NCBI GenBank assembly: GCA_012845835.1
Contig: JABAKD010000002.1
Span: 24,718,518-24,782,517 of the forward strand
Direction: 5' to 3'
Source: Undaria pinnatifida
Lineage: Eukaryota > Sar > Phaeophyceae > Laminariales > Alariaceae
Length of the DNA: 64,000 bases
Part shown: one piece after another, positions 10,586 through 22,006 of the stretch
Position numbering within the stretch: position 1 is the first letter of the stretch
How the letters are laid out: the number at the start of each line of letters is the position of its first letter
Made by a program: the position numbers and the translations under genes
Notes under the pieces: generated by a model
The model's database searches: none
What the model was told of the DNA's origin: nothing
Seen by the model: only the letters and a program-made list of their open reading frames with translations

Positions 10586-11311
10586 AAAGCATGCTACTGC
10601 TACTGCTGTCGCTGTTGGAGCCGCTGCTGCTGCACAGGTGATCTTGCGTCAGGTACAGCACCAGAGCAGAGCACTGGCTTACAGCTATTCTAAGCGACGA
10701 TAATCTGTACTCAAATACCAGTACGACATGATCCGTGCAGCAGCAACGCCGAAGGCTAGTTGGGACATTTCTATTGTAGATTCACTTACTAAAGGTGCAT
10801 TCGGCGGCCGCTCTCGGCAGTTCTCTGGCTCCTCAGGCTTCTCTCAGCTCTTAATTGCCGACGAGGTAACTACTCTTTCCGGACGGATTCGTGGACTGTT
10901 TTTCGTTTCCTCTTTGTGCTTTGTTGGCTTTTAAAATTTTTGAGTCTGTTTCTGCGCACAACACGAATTAAAGGCACAAACCAAACCCCGACAGCCACAG
11001 CAGTACGTACGTACCGCAACGGCAGCAGAACAGCCGGCAATCGGCCCTGTGCAGAGCAGCAAAGTAAATAAGGCAGCACGTGCGTATCGACCAGACAGCA
11101 GAGTGCGACAAAGCGAGCAAGCAGGCATGAACGAGTGAGCGTTGCCGAGAGAGGGAGCCACCAAGTGCGAGTATTTTATGGGTTTTTTTTCTCGCTTTGT
11201 TGTTGCTGTTCTTCCAATTATGTGGTTATTCAAGCCGCCAACAACTTTCGTGGATTTTTTCCAAGTACCGTTGACACTAAGTCCTGTGACGGGCCGACGT
11301 GTAGACGTAAT

Positions 11312-11569
11312 ATACTGTTCTTAGTATGGAGTATCTTAAGGTGTGACTGACGTGATAAAAACAACCGAGTCTTCGCTGCCACTTCAACTACGTGTTCCAC
11401 GCTGCTGCTGTGTGTATACTTTTTATTAAACTGCTTTTTTATACTGTTCTTAGTATGGAATATCCTAAGGTGTGACTGACGTGACAAAAACAACCGAGTC
11501 TTCGCTGCCACTTCAACCACGTGTTCCACGCTGCTGTTGTGTGTATACTTTTTATTAAACTGCTTTTTA
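11312..11569. repeat. Two-copy 127-bp tandem duplication
   Basis: The segment from TACTGTTCTTAGTATGGA to TTTTTATTAAACTGC is repeated immediately with few differences. Its 3' continuation (CATCGACATCCAGCAC) recurs in diverged form near 55,590. Confidence 0.9.
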
Positions 11570-12179
11570 CACCCATCGACATCCAGCACAACCAGTGTCC
11601 GTGCCGATTCGTCACATCTCACATCCTAGTAAGGTTAATCCTCTTTAGTCACAAACCTCGAGACAGACACATGAATCGCAAGTACTACAGCTAGATACCG
11701 GATGCATAAGGTCTACTCATATGTGCATGTGCCGTCCGGGCTGTTTTCCTGAAGCATGGCGGCGGTATTCTTGGCAGTTTCAAGTCGCCATTTTGCACCT
11801 ACAATCCATTGTGGACTTCTGTTCGCGTTACACACTTGCTCTATTTTGCCTTCCTGAGCGACGGTGAATGCCGCCCGCGGAACGAAGCGCCTTGTAGCAC
11901 GTACAGTATATGTATACCGGTATGTATAATTGTCGTTTTTTTTCTTCGGGCACATCTCTTCGTGCTCGCACCTTTGTCTCAAACGTCGGATGGGGTGGGC
12001 ACAATTCGACCGTCGGGCTCACGTTGCCGGAGGTTTGGGCGCGATCCGTGTGTATGTCGCGCGTGGCAAGCCTTTTGAAGTTTTTTCGGCCTTGGGCACA
12101 CTAAAGGCAAATCCCCGGGTTTCCGCAACATCCCCGGGGATTGGGTTTCTGCATCCCCTATCCCCGTGTACGCACATAA

Positions 12180-12775
12180 GATTTGGATGCAAACCGCGTT
12201 TTCTGCTCGTAGCATTTCCCTATTTTTGCACAGAGCACCGCGCTTCGATCCTGCCGCCCAGCACCAGTCCAGCCCCCTAGCAGCGGCAGCCTGCAACTCT
12301 CTGCGCATGTGGCTGCTGTTGTACTAGCTGATAGCTTTGATGGGAGCCTGCGCTATCCGCCTTACGCCACTACTTCTCGCTGCTGCTACAGCTGCTTCTG
12401 TCAAGTGTCAATTGACATGCCGACGTAAATTGTAAGGATCGCTTGAATATCATATTAGTACTCAAACGGTCATTATATTTATGTCCAGGTTGATGTGCTT
12501 CGTACGCATATATTTCCCTATTTTGGCACAGAGCACCACGCTACGATCCTGCCACCCAGCAGCAGCAGCCTGCAACCCTCTGCGCGTGTGGCTGCTGCTG
12601 TAGTAGCTGATTGCTTTGATCGGAGCCTGCGATGCTTTACCCGCCTATACGCCGCAATCTTTCGCTGCTGCTGCTACTGCTGCTCCTGTCAAGTGTCAAG
12701 TGGCATGCCGGCGTAAAGTGTAAGAATCGCTTGAATATCATATTTGTACTCAAACGGACCTTTTATTTATGTCCA
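12180..12775. repeat. Two-copy tandem repeat of about 290 bp
   Basis: Landmarks such as ATCGCTTGAATATCATATT at 12,440 and 12,727, and CACAGAGCACC at 12,228 and 12,524, recur with a 287-296 bp period. A third, shorter and more diverged pair of units follows at 12,810-12,965. Confidence 0.85.
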
Positions 12776-13663
12776 GGTTGGTGTACTTCGTGTATAATAT
12801 CGTACCATACCAAGAGAGCACGACGCTACAGCTCTGCCGCACTGCAGCAGCGGTAGGCAACACCATTTATGTAAGATCGCAGATGACAGACAGCAGACAA
12901 CATGCGGAGAGCACAACGCTACAACCCTACCGCACAGCAGCAGCGGTCGGCAACACCATTTATGTGCTCGTGGCGTGTCCTCGCTATGCTGCGGCGAGTT
13001 GCTTGTGTCGGGGCCTGTCATTTGTCACCCCACCATACCACACGTTTCTGCTGTACATGGAACCTTTGAAAATAGTAATAATTTAGATAGAACAACCAAC
13101 CCATCCTTGTACGTTTACGTCCACAGAGGCAGTTTTTAAAGAGTATTTTTTCTGTTTTTTTTTGCGAAGATAGCAGATGACAGACAGCAGCAGACAACAT
13201 GCGGAGAGCCAAACGCTTCTACCGTGGTAGGATCATGTGCGCGTGTCGTATCTTCTCCTTACGGCGGCGAATTGCTTTTGCCATAGCCTGTCACGTATTG
13301 TCCTCTTGCTCCCTTGTTCTCAATAGGTGCTATTTACGTATAATAGTATTCTACAGTAAGCCGCATCCCGCGCCACACGTGCCCCTTCTCGCTTCCTGGC
13401 GGTCCCTAACCTGGAGGTCGAAGCGTGACGGTCTTCTCGAAATCATACATATCATACGGTGTAAAAGTTTTGTGTGCTGTGTGTGTTCTCTCAAACAACA
13501 GATCTGTCGTGGGCACGTCTATCTCGCGTACCCAAAAAAGTGCTAAAAGTACTGCTAGTGAGTACACCCAAGAAGTACTGCGGGTAAAATGCGAATTCAT
13601 TATTTTTCCGGGCAAGTTTTTTTGTATGAACAAACAGATGGTCATTGCGTCCGGTCGTGATAA

Positions 13664-14003
13664 TAAAAATGCCGGTCGCCCCGGTTGCGTATCAGGTTAT
13701 CCTCGAGCCTGGTATAGGTCAGTTTCGTGAGTTCGAGCCCCGCCGAGTGCATACTCGTGCAAATTCGTTGGGACTTTTTCTTGTGGACAAATTGACTTGC
13801 GGAAAGCGCGAGAGCGTGAGTTAGCAACACTCGATGAAAAATCGACGAGCAGTGGGATTGCTGAACACTATGCGCGATAAAAATTGAAGGCAAGAACCGG
13901 GGGGAAGAAGGGATGACACCTGTGACCACGGCTTGTCCAAAAGCTGGGAAGTAGAAGTGTGAGAAAAATAATAATAGTAATAATAATAATCATGTGTCCT
14001 TGC
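13664..14003 (+). mobile_element. tRNA-derived SINE, full-length copy 1
   Basis: The head has an A-box-like TTGCGTATCAGG at 13,685 and a B-box GAGTTCGAGCCCC at 13,729. The 44-base spacing is that of the internal promoter of a tRNA gene. A unique body of about 240 bp follows, and the end is an AAT-rich tail (AATAATAATAGTAATAATAA). Other copies are at 54,010, 23,805 and 15,247. SINEs have no proteins of their own and are transcribed by Pol III. Confidence 0.7.
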
Positions 14004-14325
14004 GCCATTCCCCTAGGCACTTCCCGGAGGGGAACCTTGTACCAGGTATTTTTCATTTTTTCTACCTGGTAATTTAGACTGGCGTTCGTGAGGCAAGACG
14101 GAAGCTTTGCCACCACGACCAAAGCGAAGCAGCCGACATCGCGACCGCGACACAGCAGTAGGGACAGCGCCAGCAACACCGACACCACCACCATGAACCG
14201 CTCTCGCTCGAGAGATGAGATGCAGCGGCCGACTGCAGCTCCATACATGAACAACCCGATCCCACCCACTGCTGCTGCCGATACGACACAACATCGTGTG
14301 TTGTATCTTATTACTTTGGTAGCTA
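13864..14325 (+). repeat. 460-bp direct repeat, left copy
   Basis: Nearly identical to 15,247-15,708. It starts inside the SINE body and runs about 320 bp past its tail. The two copies flank a TIR element of about 915 bp. Confidence 0.95.
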
Positions 14326-14327
14326 TT

Positions 14328-14784
14328 AGGGTGTTTGCGTAGATCAAATTATGGTTTGGTCTTGCGAACCAGGCTATTCACCATGTTCATAACCGAATCC
14401 GATATGAAAACGCTTGCGAAGACCCACAACACGATTTTCGCTTTTTATGAAGACAAAAAATTCTACGAATTTTCCCCAACACCTCTTAGCCCGTCCTTCG
14501 CGACGTACACCCGAACTCAGTCGGGCGCGCCGACGCAGCCCTTCAAATGGAACGGGGGCCTGTATTCCAGCGGGAGCTCGTACCCTCTGTGCGGGCTGGT
14601 GCTGCTGCGCCTCCGATTTTTCAGGGAGCAGCTGTACCCGGAGTGCAGGGCATGGGTATGCTGCTGTCTAGGCAGTTGAACAGCGCCGCGTACGCAGCGA
14701 TCGCGGGTGGGATGCAACAGCATCAACAGCAGCAAGCAGGAGCAGCTCCAGCAGCAGCTTCACCAGCAGCACCAACAGGAACAG

Positions 14785-14815
<31 letters not shown>

Positions 14816-15243
14816 GATAGCAGCAGCAACCACGGCAGACAACAACGCACCAACCTCTTCCGCCTCCCATCCAAGACTCTACGAGCGCTCTTCCGCGTCT
14901 CGGGCCGGGGCGTTGCTCAGCGTCTGCGCTGCTACGCAACAACACACGCAGCTGCAACACACGAGGCAAATCGTGATGCGATGGTGATTTCTTGCCAACT
15001 TCACGCCGCATATGCAGTGATTTGATTCGCCCGGGGTAACCCGGGTGGTCTTGGCCAACGATATTTTCTTCTTTTCGAAACCCAAAAGACCCAAACCCAA
15101 TCCGAAAATAATCTGGTCTTGAGGGCGTTTTTGGACGATTTTAGGGCGTTTGGGAACTTTATTTTGGGAAGTTGATTATTTTTTGGGACCGGGAGAATAG
15201 AAAATGACCAAACCAAACCATAATCTGATCTTCGCATACACCA
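14328..15243. mobile_element. Non-autonomous DNA element with about 32-bp TIRs
   Basis: The left end GGTGTTTGCGTAGATC... and the right end ...GATCTTCGCATACACC are inverted repeats, including ATTATGGTTTGGT in both arms. The interior carries CAG/CAA triplets and short chance frames but nothing recognisable as a transposase. I could not define a target-site duplication. Confidence 0.6.
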
Positions 15244-15246
15244 TAA

Positions 15247-15708
15247 TACACTATGCGCGATAAAAATTGAAGGCAAGAACCGGGGGGAAGAAGGGATGAC
15301 ACCTGTGACCACGGCTTGTCCAAAAGCTGGGAAGTAGAAGTGTGAGAAAAATAATAATAGTAATAATAATAATCATGTGTCCTTGCGCCATTCCCCTAGG
15401 CACTTCCCGGAGGGGAACCTTGTACCAGGTATTTTTCATTTTTTCTACCTGGTAATTTAGACTGGCGTTCGTGAGGCAAGACGGAAGCTTTGCCACCACG
15501 ACCAAAGCGAAGCAGCCGACATCGCGACCGCGACACAGCAGTAGGGACAGCGCCAGCAACACCGACACCACCACCATGAACCGCTCTCGCTCGAGAGATG
15601 AGATGCAGCGGCCGACTGCAGCTCCATACATGAACAACCCGATCCCACCCACTGCTGCTGCCGATACGACACAACATCGTGTGTTGTATCTTATTACTTT
15701 GGTAGCTA
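15247..15708 (+). repeat. 460-bp direct repeat, right copy (with 5'-truncated SINE)
   Basis: Second copy of 13,864-14,325. Beyond the shared CTATT at its right end the flanks differ completely. The SINE body is present here without its tRNA-like head. Confidence 0.95.
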
Positions 15709-17039
15709 TTCTTATATTTGCCTCATATTCTGACAGTCCCGCCAGCGAGTTTCTGGTTCACGTCGTTGCAGGCCGAACTGCAAACTAACGATAGAGCTAC
15801 CGCTAGAAACAGGCCACGAGCTGCACACGAAGTCAACCTCCAATAGCATATCTACCGTACGCATAGCTAACCCTGTCGGGGTGGCACTCACTCGTCGTTT
15901 CTCGGCAGTAGTCTTGCCAGGGATGCTGTTCAGGGTGAACGAAGGGCCTGTGACAGGCTGGCGACTGGATGTCTTGCTCGCGCGCTTGGGAGCGCCATCA
16001 GCTCGAGCCCTGGCGATCTTTGAGCCCCCGCCAGACTGCATCCGTTTACGAAGCGCCTATGCGCCTACCAGGCTCTATTGGCCTACGCCCTGTGCACCAG
16101 ATGACGATGCAATCCAAGTGCACGAGGCAAGGTGCTGATCGCAAAAAAACTGTTGTTGGTTGCTGGGTTGGGTAGGAGGGGTTTCCATGTACATAAGCTT
16201 TCTGGATGGGGGGACATGCGGCGCGGTTTGCCACTACTCTGCTGTGCTGTCCCAGCTCAGTCGTGCCTGTGGGTAGGCGGTGGGGAGCGTGTTGGAATGT
16301 TGACGTCGAAGCTCCATAGGAGCATTGCATCTCTGGGAACGTTCGACTGCAGGGCCATCAAGGTGGGCGAGAGAAACTTGTTAACAGCTTCGCCTTTTTT
16401 TTGTTTTTTTTAACGTAACATTTCCCCCGACATTTTGCGTACGAGTCAAGCATAATAATCAGGCTCTCACACCTTCCCCCGTGCAAGACAGACAGCCCGG
16501 CAACACACAGCGAGCACGCAATCAACTCTCCTCTGTCTACCTCTCCCAATAGCACGTCTGCAACTTACCGTGTTGCACGTTCTGTGTAGAGAACCAGCCG
16601 CAAACTGTTGCGGTGACCCTCCATTGATGCCGACTGCCTTACAGCATTTTTTGCATTTGCAGCATGTGATACATACCAGGTACAAGGCACTATTGTTGTG
16701 CCCGTATGTGCACCCTTCGACCAGGCCGCACACGCCCGAACGAACGAATAGAGCCAAGAGAGCACACCTTCACAGCAGTAGGTTAGGTGTACGAGGCATT
16801 TTGCGGTCATTGCGAGGAACTCCGCTGAGCTCTCTCTTTGATCGTGAAGCCCTACAACTCTACGCACCGATGAAGGGAGGTGTGGCTTGCAATGCCAAAG
16901 CTGCAAAGCAGTGGTACATTTGGTTGTTGGTGTTGTTCTCACATTACCTCACATAATCAAGTCCGTGGCCACAGGACAGGCTGCTGTCACTCAGAGCGGA
17001 AGAATAAAATACCCCAGGGAAAAAATAAAACAAACCGAG

Positions 17040-17375
17040 AGTGGTACACCAGTTTATACGACTTACAGGATACACTTGATAAACTGATGCATTTCCTTCC
17101 ACAGCTGTCAGGTTTTGTTCCCCTCAAAAACGGGTTTTATAGTTTCCGCGCACAGACTGACTACTCGTAACACCACCCTGTTGACCCTGGCACAAACTTA
17201 CACTAAACTGTAGTTCCAAGGGGAGTCGCCGACCTATATCCTTAATGAGGACACACGCCCAGTAATGCGCGCGATCGGAGTATCACACACAGCTTGCAAA
17301 GATGAGTTTTGACCAAATCGTCGATCTTGCAGCTGGAGTGTATTTTTATTTTTATAATTAAATTAATAGAGTGTT
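17040..17375 (+). repeat. 'GATCGGAG' dispersed repeat, full-length
   Basis: Runs from the ACTTGATAAACTGATGCATTTCC end through CGCGCGATCGGAG and AGCTTGCAAAGATGAG to GAGTGTATTTTTATTTTTAT. It is inverted relative to the copy at 18,465-18,805, and the pair brackets a TIR element. Confidence 0.85.
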
Positions 17376-18397
17376 TGCGTTAAAATAGTTCACTAAAAAT
17401 TCTTCCAGCATGCAAGAAAAAGGCCAGGTTCACTCGGGCATGCTTTTGGTTGTGTTTGCGGTGAACAAATCGCAGAAAAGGCGTACACGGCCTCCATATC
17501 ACAGGCGGGGAGCGGGGAGGCAACACCAAAATTTGAATTTAGACATGGTGCGGTAGCACCTCGACTCACCGACAGGGGCAGGCCCATCACAACACCATCA
17601 GACAAACAGCAGCACAGCAGCAGCAGCAGAAGCCGCGCAGTAGCAGCACCGCAGCCGCAGCAGCAGCAGCAGCAGCAGCAGCGAGGGCGGGGGCGGAGGT
17701 GGCGGTGGCGATGGCCCCGCCAGATGAGTTGCGGCACAGCTCGGCCTGGCTCGATCACCACGATCATCACCACAACAACAGAACAGCCAGTTTTTATTGG
17801 GTTTTTTTAGAAACAAACGCAGCAGACACCAACCGCAGCCGCAGCACAACAGCCGCCGCACAGCAACAGCAGCAGCAGCAGCAGTAGCGGCGGCGGCGGC
17901 CGTGCCGCGTGGGTGGCGGTGGCGGTGGAGGCTTCGGCGACAGCGTTGTGGGATAGCGACGGTGGTTGACAAAAATCAGCACCGAATACCTTATCACGCA
18001 GCAGCAGAGACTGAGGTCACATCGTAGAGAGCGCGCGAGCGCTGGCTCACTAGCACCTACCCCTGAGGTTGCGCGTACGCGCCATGCTTCCCCAGCTACT
18101 CTTTGGTGCCTCCGCATCAATGTTGGGTTGTGTCTACCGCTGCCAAGCACAGCGCACAGCGATCAGTGCTGTGTGCTGCCGTGTGGGTTGTGCGCTCGTG
18201 CCCTCTGATTGTTGTGCCTGTGTGCCTGGTGTTGGTAGGCCAATCGTATGATCTGGTCGTTATTGATGGAAGTTCACTCTAAATCGTTCACTCAAATTGG
18301 AATTTCCATGCCGTTTTTGGCAAATTCTTCCTTCAAAGTTCGCTCGGCGGGATTATTTGCTTGAATTTTTAGATTGAAATCCATTAACGCGAACACA
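17371..18397. mobile_element. Non-autonomous DNA element with GTGTTTGCG-type TIRs
   Basis: The left end GTGTTTGCGTTAA and right end TTAACGCGAACAC are inverted with one mismatch, and GCAAATTCTTCC-like bases recur inside both ends. It sits between inverted copies of the GATCGGAG repeat. The interior has CAG/CGG triplet tracts and no recognisable transposase. Confidence 0.5.
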
Positions 18398-18464
18398 CAA
18401 ATTATGAAAATAAAAATACACTCCATTAATTCAATTATAAAAATAAAAATACACTAGATAAAAA

Positions 18465-18805
18465 TACAGTCCATTAATTTAATCATAAAATAAAAATACA
18501 CCCCGGGTGTGAGATCGAAGATTTAATTACGAAAATAAATATACACTCCAGCTGTGAGATCGAAGATTTTATCGAAACTCATCTTTGCATGCTGTGTGTG
18601 ATGCTCCGATCGCGCGTATTACGGGTTGTGTGTCCTCATTAAGGATATAGGTTGGCGACTCCCTTGCAACTATAGTGTAGCTATGAGGGTCAACAGGGTG
18701 ATGTTAGTCAGTCTGCGCGGAAACTATAAAACCCGTTTTTGAGGGGGACAAAATCTGACAGCTGTGGAAGGAAATGCATCAGTTTATCAAGTGAATCCTG
18801 TTCGA
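18465..18805 (-). repeat. 'GATCGGAG' dispersed repeat, full-length, inverted
   Basis: Reverse complement of the same family as 17,040-17,375, with duplicated AAAATAAAAATACAC termini. It continues into the G-tract composite at 18,800-19,480. Confidence 0.85.
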
Positions 18806-19480
18806 ACAACCGGTGAGGGGAGGGCGGACTTATAAAGGACGTGGGGGCCTGGGTTTGATCAAGAGGGAGCGGGGGGGGGGGGGGGGGGGGGACGGGCGGG
18901 GCAGCTCAGTCTGTGCGTGGAAGCTAAAAATCCTTCAAGGGGATAAACCTGACGGTTTAGGAAAGATGCACCAGTTTATCATGTATATCCTGTAAGTCGT
19001 ACAACCAGTGAGGAAAGGGCGGAGCGTTCGAGGGGGGGGGGGGTGGGGGTGGGAGGGGGGGGGGGGGGGGGGGGCGAAAGGGTTTTTAAACAACATACGG
19101 AGTATTTAGGTCGCATATAAGTAGGGGTCTGCTATACGCGTGGTGCTAAATCTAGGTGATGGCGCGGCTGGTGGAGAAGGACGGGGCGTTGGGGGTGGGG
19201 TCGGGGGGGGGGGTGAAAGGGTTTTTTAAACAACAGCTTTAGGTCGCATAGATGAAGGGGTTTGCTATACGCGTGGTGCTAGGTCTAGTTGATGGCGCGG
19301 ATGGTGGGGAAGGAGGGGGCGTTGGGGGTGGGGGGGGGGGGGGGGGGGGGGGGGTGAATTGTAGCACCGGCATGGATGGCTCTAGAAAGATAATGAGGTG
19401 ATATCAAGTGCGATGAAGTGTTCATTACTCTGGCAGATTCGATGTTAGGTGGGGCGTTTGAGCAAAAGGGAGCGGGGAAA
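18800..19480 (-). repeat. Composite G-tract repeat units
   Basis: Repeated modules share TAAACAAC, GGTCGCATA, GCTATACGCGTGGTGCTA and GGCGTTGGGGGTGGGG, each ending in an uninterrupted poly-G tract of about 10-25 bases. The same modules occur as the reverse complement, with poly-C, at 49,230-50,215. Confidence 0.85.
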
Positions 19481-19904
19481 AAAATATATATATCATATTT
19501 GAAGCAAGTCATACATCGTCCGAAAAGGGTACCTGGTACCAATACGGGTCGGCGACCAGCGACCAACGTTTCGCACGCCCTTCTTCGGCCCGTCGTCGAA
19601 ACAAAACATTGGCATTGCGGCCAATACAGAGTTAGAGCAAGACATTTCTACGCGCAGTACAGCAGTCTATACTGCATAGCAACAGGGTAACACCAGAACA
19701 GCAAAGTGTACGTAGCACATGGCACTCTGAACGGATATGTAAGAAACATTGGGTTGTACAAATGAATACCCACCGGTCCTTAAATTTACGTCCAGAGTGG
19801 TCTAACAAATACATGAAGTTTATGGTTACGGCAGCGAGTCGGACCTCTGTCATTCTACTCCCGTTGATCATGCTGTGACTCATTTTGCTGCCTTGAAAGT
19901 TCGT

Positions 19905-20170
19905 ACGTGGGACCTGGCAAAACCCAGCATGTGTGTGTGGTTGATGCACAACGGGAGATCGAACCACGACAGCATTTTTTCATGTCCAATGCAACAATCA
20001 AACACACATCGTCGGAGCTCACAACAGGTGTACGACGCATATACCAGTCGCAAAACCAGTTTCATCGCTCATACATGTATCATTGGCATGCCATGTTCCC
20101 CACTGCTCGGCTTGTGATACCCCCGCGATATCAAGCCAACCCCATCCCGAAAGGGAACCTTGTAAGTATA
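19905..20170 (+). repeat. Dispersed repeat, copy 1
   Basis: Shares with 21,190-21,435 the blocks GAGATCGAACCAC, CCAATGCAACRATCAAAC, CATCGTCGGA and GGGAACYTTGTA, in the same order. The terminal GGGAACCTTGTA also occurs at 14,030. Confidence 0.75.
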
Positions 20171-20937
20171 AGTGTATAATGCATTTTTTTTTTGGCATGG
20201 TGTCCTCCGTCGGCCGCTATTTTTTTCTCGCACTCTCGGCTGCGGGACAAGCAAGGGGGGCTGTCTGTAAACTACGACGCATGTCTGGATCCCGGCTGAA
20301 TTCCGTGGCGATTCTCTGAGCGTTCAACGTCGCTGGCCACTGGCTGCTTTTGTCAAGGGGCTGTGCCCCGCCTCGCTGAGCCGAGCAGGTGCATGGAGCG
20401 CAGGGAACTTTTATTTTTAAGTAGCCCATTCCGTTCTCACATTATTTTATTCGCTCCGCTCTCCCGCCCGCCCGCCCGCTGTGCGCCATCATCAATCCAA
20501 GCTGTTTACCCTCCCTGCTGTCTGCTATGACGCAGCTACATACAGCTAGCAGCAGCAACACATGTCTCGAATAACATACGTATATGTTGCACCTAGCCCT
20601 GTGACTTATGTTGTACACCTCGCACTGAACATGCAACGCACCTCGTTTGGCTCAACTGCCTCCCTCCACCCGCCCACCTGCGAGATTGGCCCCTAGCTAC
20701 TATTTCTCGAGTCGTTGTTATGCTCCCCGCGCCGCATCTGAGAGGCAGTCTCAGGGCAAGACCCACACAGCACGGCCTATACTGCCAGATGACTCGCTTC
20801 GCCGACTTGCGCAGGGCCCATAGAAACCCATATGTGTATGTATCTTCTCGCGCTGCTGCGGCTTCGCTACTGCATCACACACGACCCTCCAGGCTCGGCA
20901 CTTGTGGCAGTCACCGTACAACAACAGCCGCGCTGTG

Positions 20938-21005
20938 AGTTTTTTTTTTTTTTTATCCTCCGGCGGATGGGGAAAATAAAGCTTTAGCTCACCACACTTC
21001 CACGT
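20938..21005 (-). repeat. 5'-truncated copy of the hairpin-rich A-tailed family
   Basis: On the minus strand it reads TGTGGTGAGCTAAAGCTTTA ... CATCCGCCGGAGGAT followed by a run of As. This is only the 3' end of the family at 55,850 and 57,070. Truncation at the 5' side with an A-tail is the usual mark of reverse-transcribed insertions. Confidence 0.75.
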
Positions 21006-21189
21006 ATTTTCATGTGAGCTTTCTTTGTGACAGCCACAGACTATGCTTCTCTGTGTATGTGTTTGTTTTGCGCTTTTCTATGTACCAGGTGTATATCTGT
21101 GCGTGGAGATGTGGTGCCACAAAATCATTATACAGCAGTAGCACAGCACAGCACTACAACGGCAGCCGTGTTTCAAGCTCTTGCCTTTG

Positions 21190-21435
21190 TGCCAGTAGTC
21201 ACGGTGTGTGCGATCGGCGCACAGAAGGAGATCGAACCACAACATCGTAACAACCTTTTCATGGCCAATGCAACGATCAAACGCTCATCGTCGGACCTCA
21301 CACCAGGTATACCAAGCTACCAAAAGCAGTAGCTCATATATGTCATTGGGACGCCTAGGTTCCCCCTTTCGACTTGCGATACCCCCGGGATATTAAGTCA
21401 ACTCCATTCCAAAGGGGAACTTTGTACCTGGTGGA
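21190..21435 (+). repeat. Dispersed repeat, copy 2
   Basis: Direct-orientation partner of 19,905-20,170, about 1.27 kb away. It ends at TACCTGGT. Confidence 0.75.
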
Positions 21436-21844
21436 ACCTGTTGCGGCAAGTCCGAAAAACAGCACCGCCGCGATTAACTCAATGGAAGCGTTGAATAGCC
21501 ACGCCCCCGTCCTTATGTAGCACAGTAGTAGGGCACTTCAACTGAAGCACAGCATTCCAACAGGAACAGCGGTGTACGTAGAATCTGGTAGGACATTGAA
21601 CATGCCGCGGTAAGCTTGACAGCCAGCGCCGCCGTTTCTGCGGAAGCGTTAAAATATCCCGTCCTCACCCCCACCCCCACTCTTACCCCCACCTCCACCC
21701 CCACCGTTTTTCCCACCCCCACCCCCACCCCAACCCCCGCCCCCCTTCCCCCATCCCACTTCCACTCCCCCCCTCCCTCTCCCTCCCCCACCCCTATCTC
21801 GCCTCGCCCTCACCCTTCCATCGTCTGCTTTCCGTCCGCTCGAG

Positions 21845-22006
21845 GAAGCCTGATAGCAGGGATGTTGCTGCCCTCGCTCAAGCGCTGCGAATCACTCTGG
21901 AAGAGGCCCGAGCGGTCCAGATGAGCTGGGCCGAGAGGGAGGCCGTGATGGGCTGGCTACACAAGAACAGGAAGTTCATCCCGACACCTTGCGCTGGGCT
22001 TTGCGG
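21845..22006 (+). CDS. Tubby-like gene, N-terminal exon
   Basis: Open through a charged, probably helical stretch (LEEARAVQMSWAEREAVMGW). The acceptor CTCGAG follows a long pyrimidine tract and the donor is GCGG before GTGAGG (phase 2). It joins in phase to 22,821. No known domain; the exon carrying the start codon was not found. Confidence 0.65.

Larger units (their letters stand above)
10586..21844. other. Gene-poor interval between divergent genes
   Basis: About 11 kb between the putative first exon of POLR1B (minus) and the first recognisable exon of the tubby-like gene (plus). Both promoters and the missing 5' exon(s) of the tubby-like gene must lie here or nearby. I could place only repeats: tandem duplications at 11.3-12.8 kb, a SINE at 13.7 kb, two TIR elements, and two dispersed families at 17-21.4 kb. 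Confidence 0.6.

Noticed and set aside
13664-13745. A functional tRNA gene
   Set aside because: Promoter boxes are well spaced, but the arms do not pair as a proper cloverleaf and the sequence continues into a repeated body. A SINE head fits better.
13864-15708. An LTR retrotransposon with 460-bp LTRs
   Set aside because: The repeats contain SINE sequence, lack TG...CA ends, and the interior has no gag or pol similarity, only a TIR element.
16467-16942. Cys/His-containing frames suggestive of a zinc-knuckle protein
   Set aside because: Spacing does not match CCHC or other zinc motifs, and frames on both strands are similarly open. No support.
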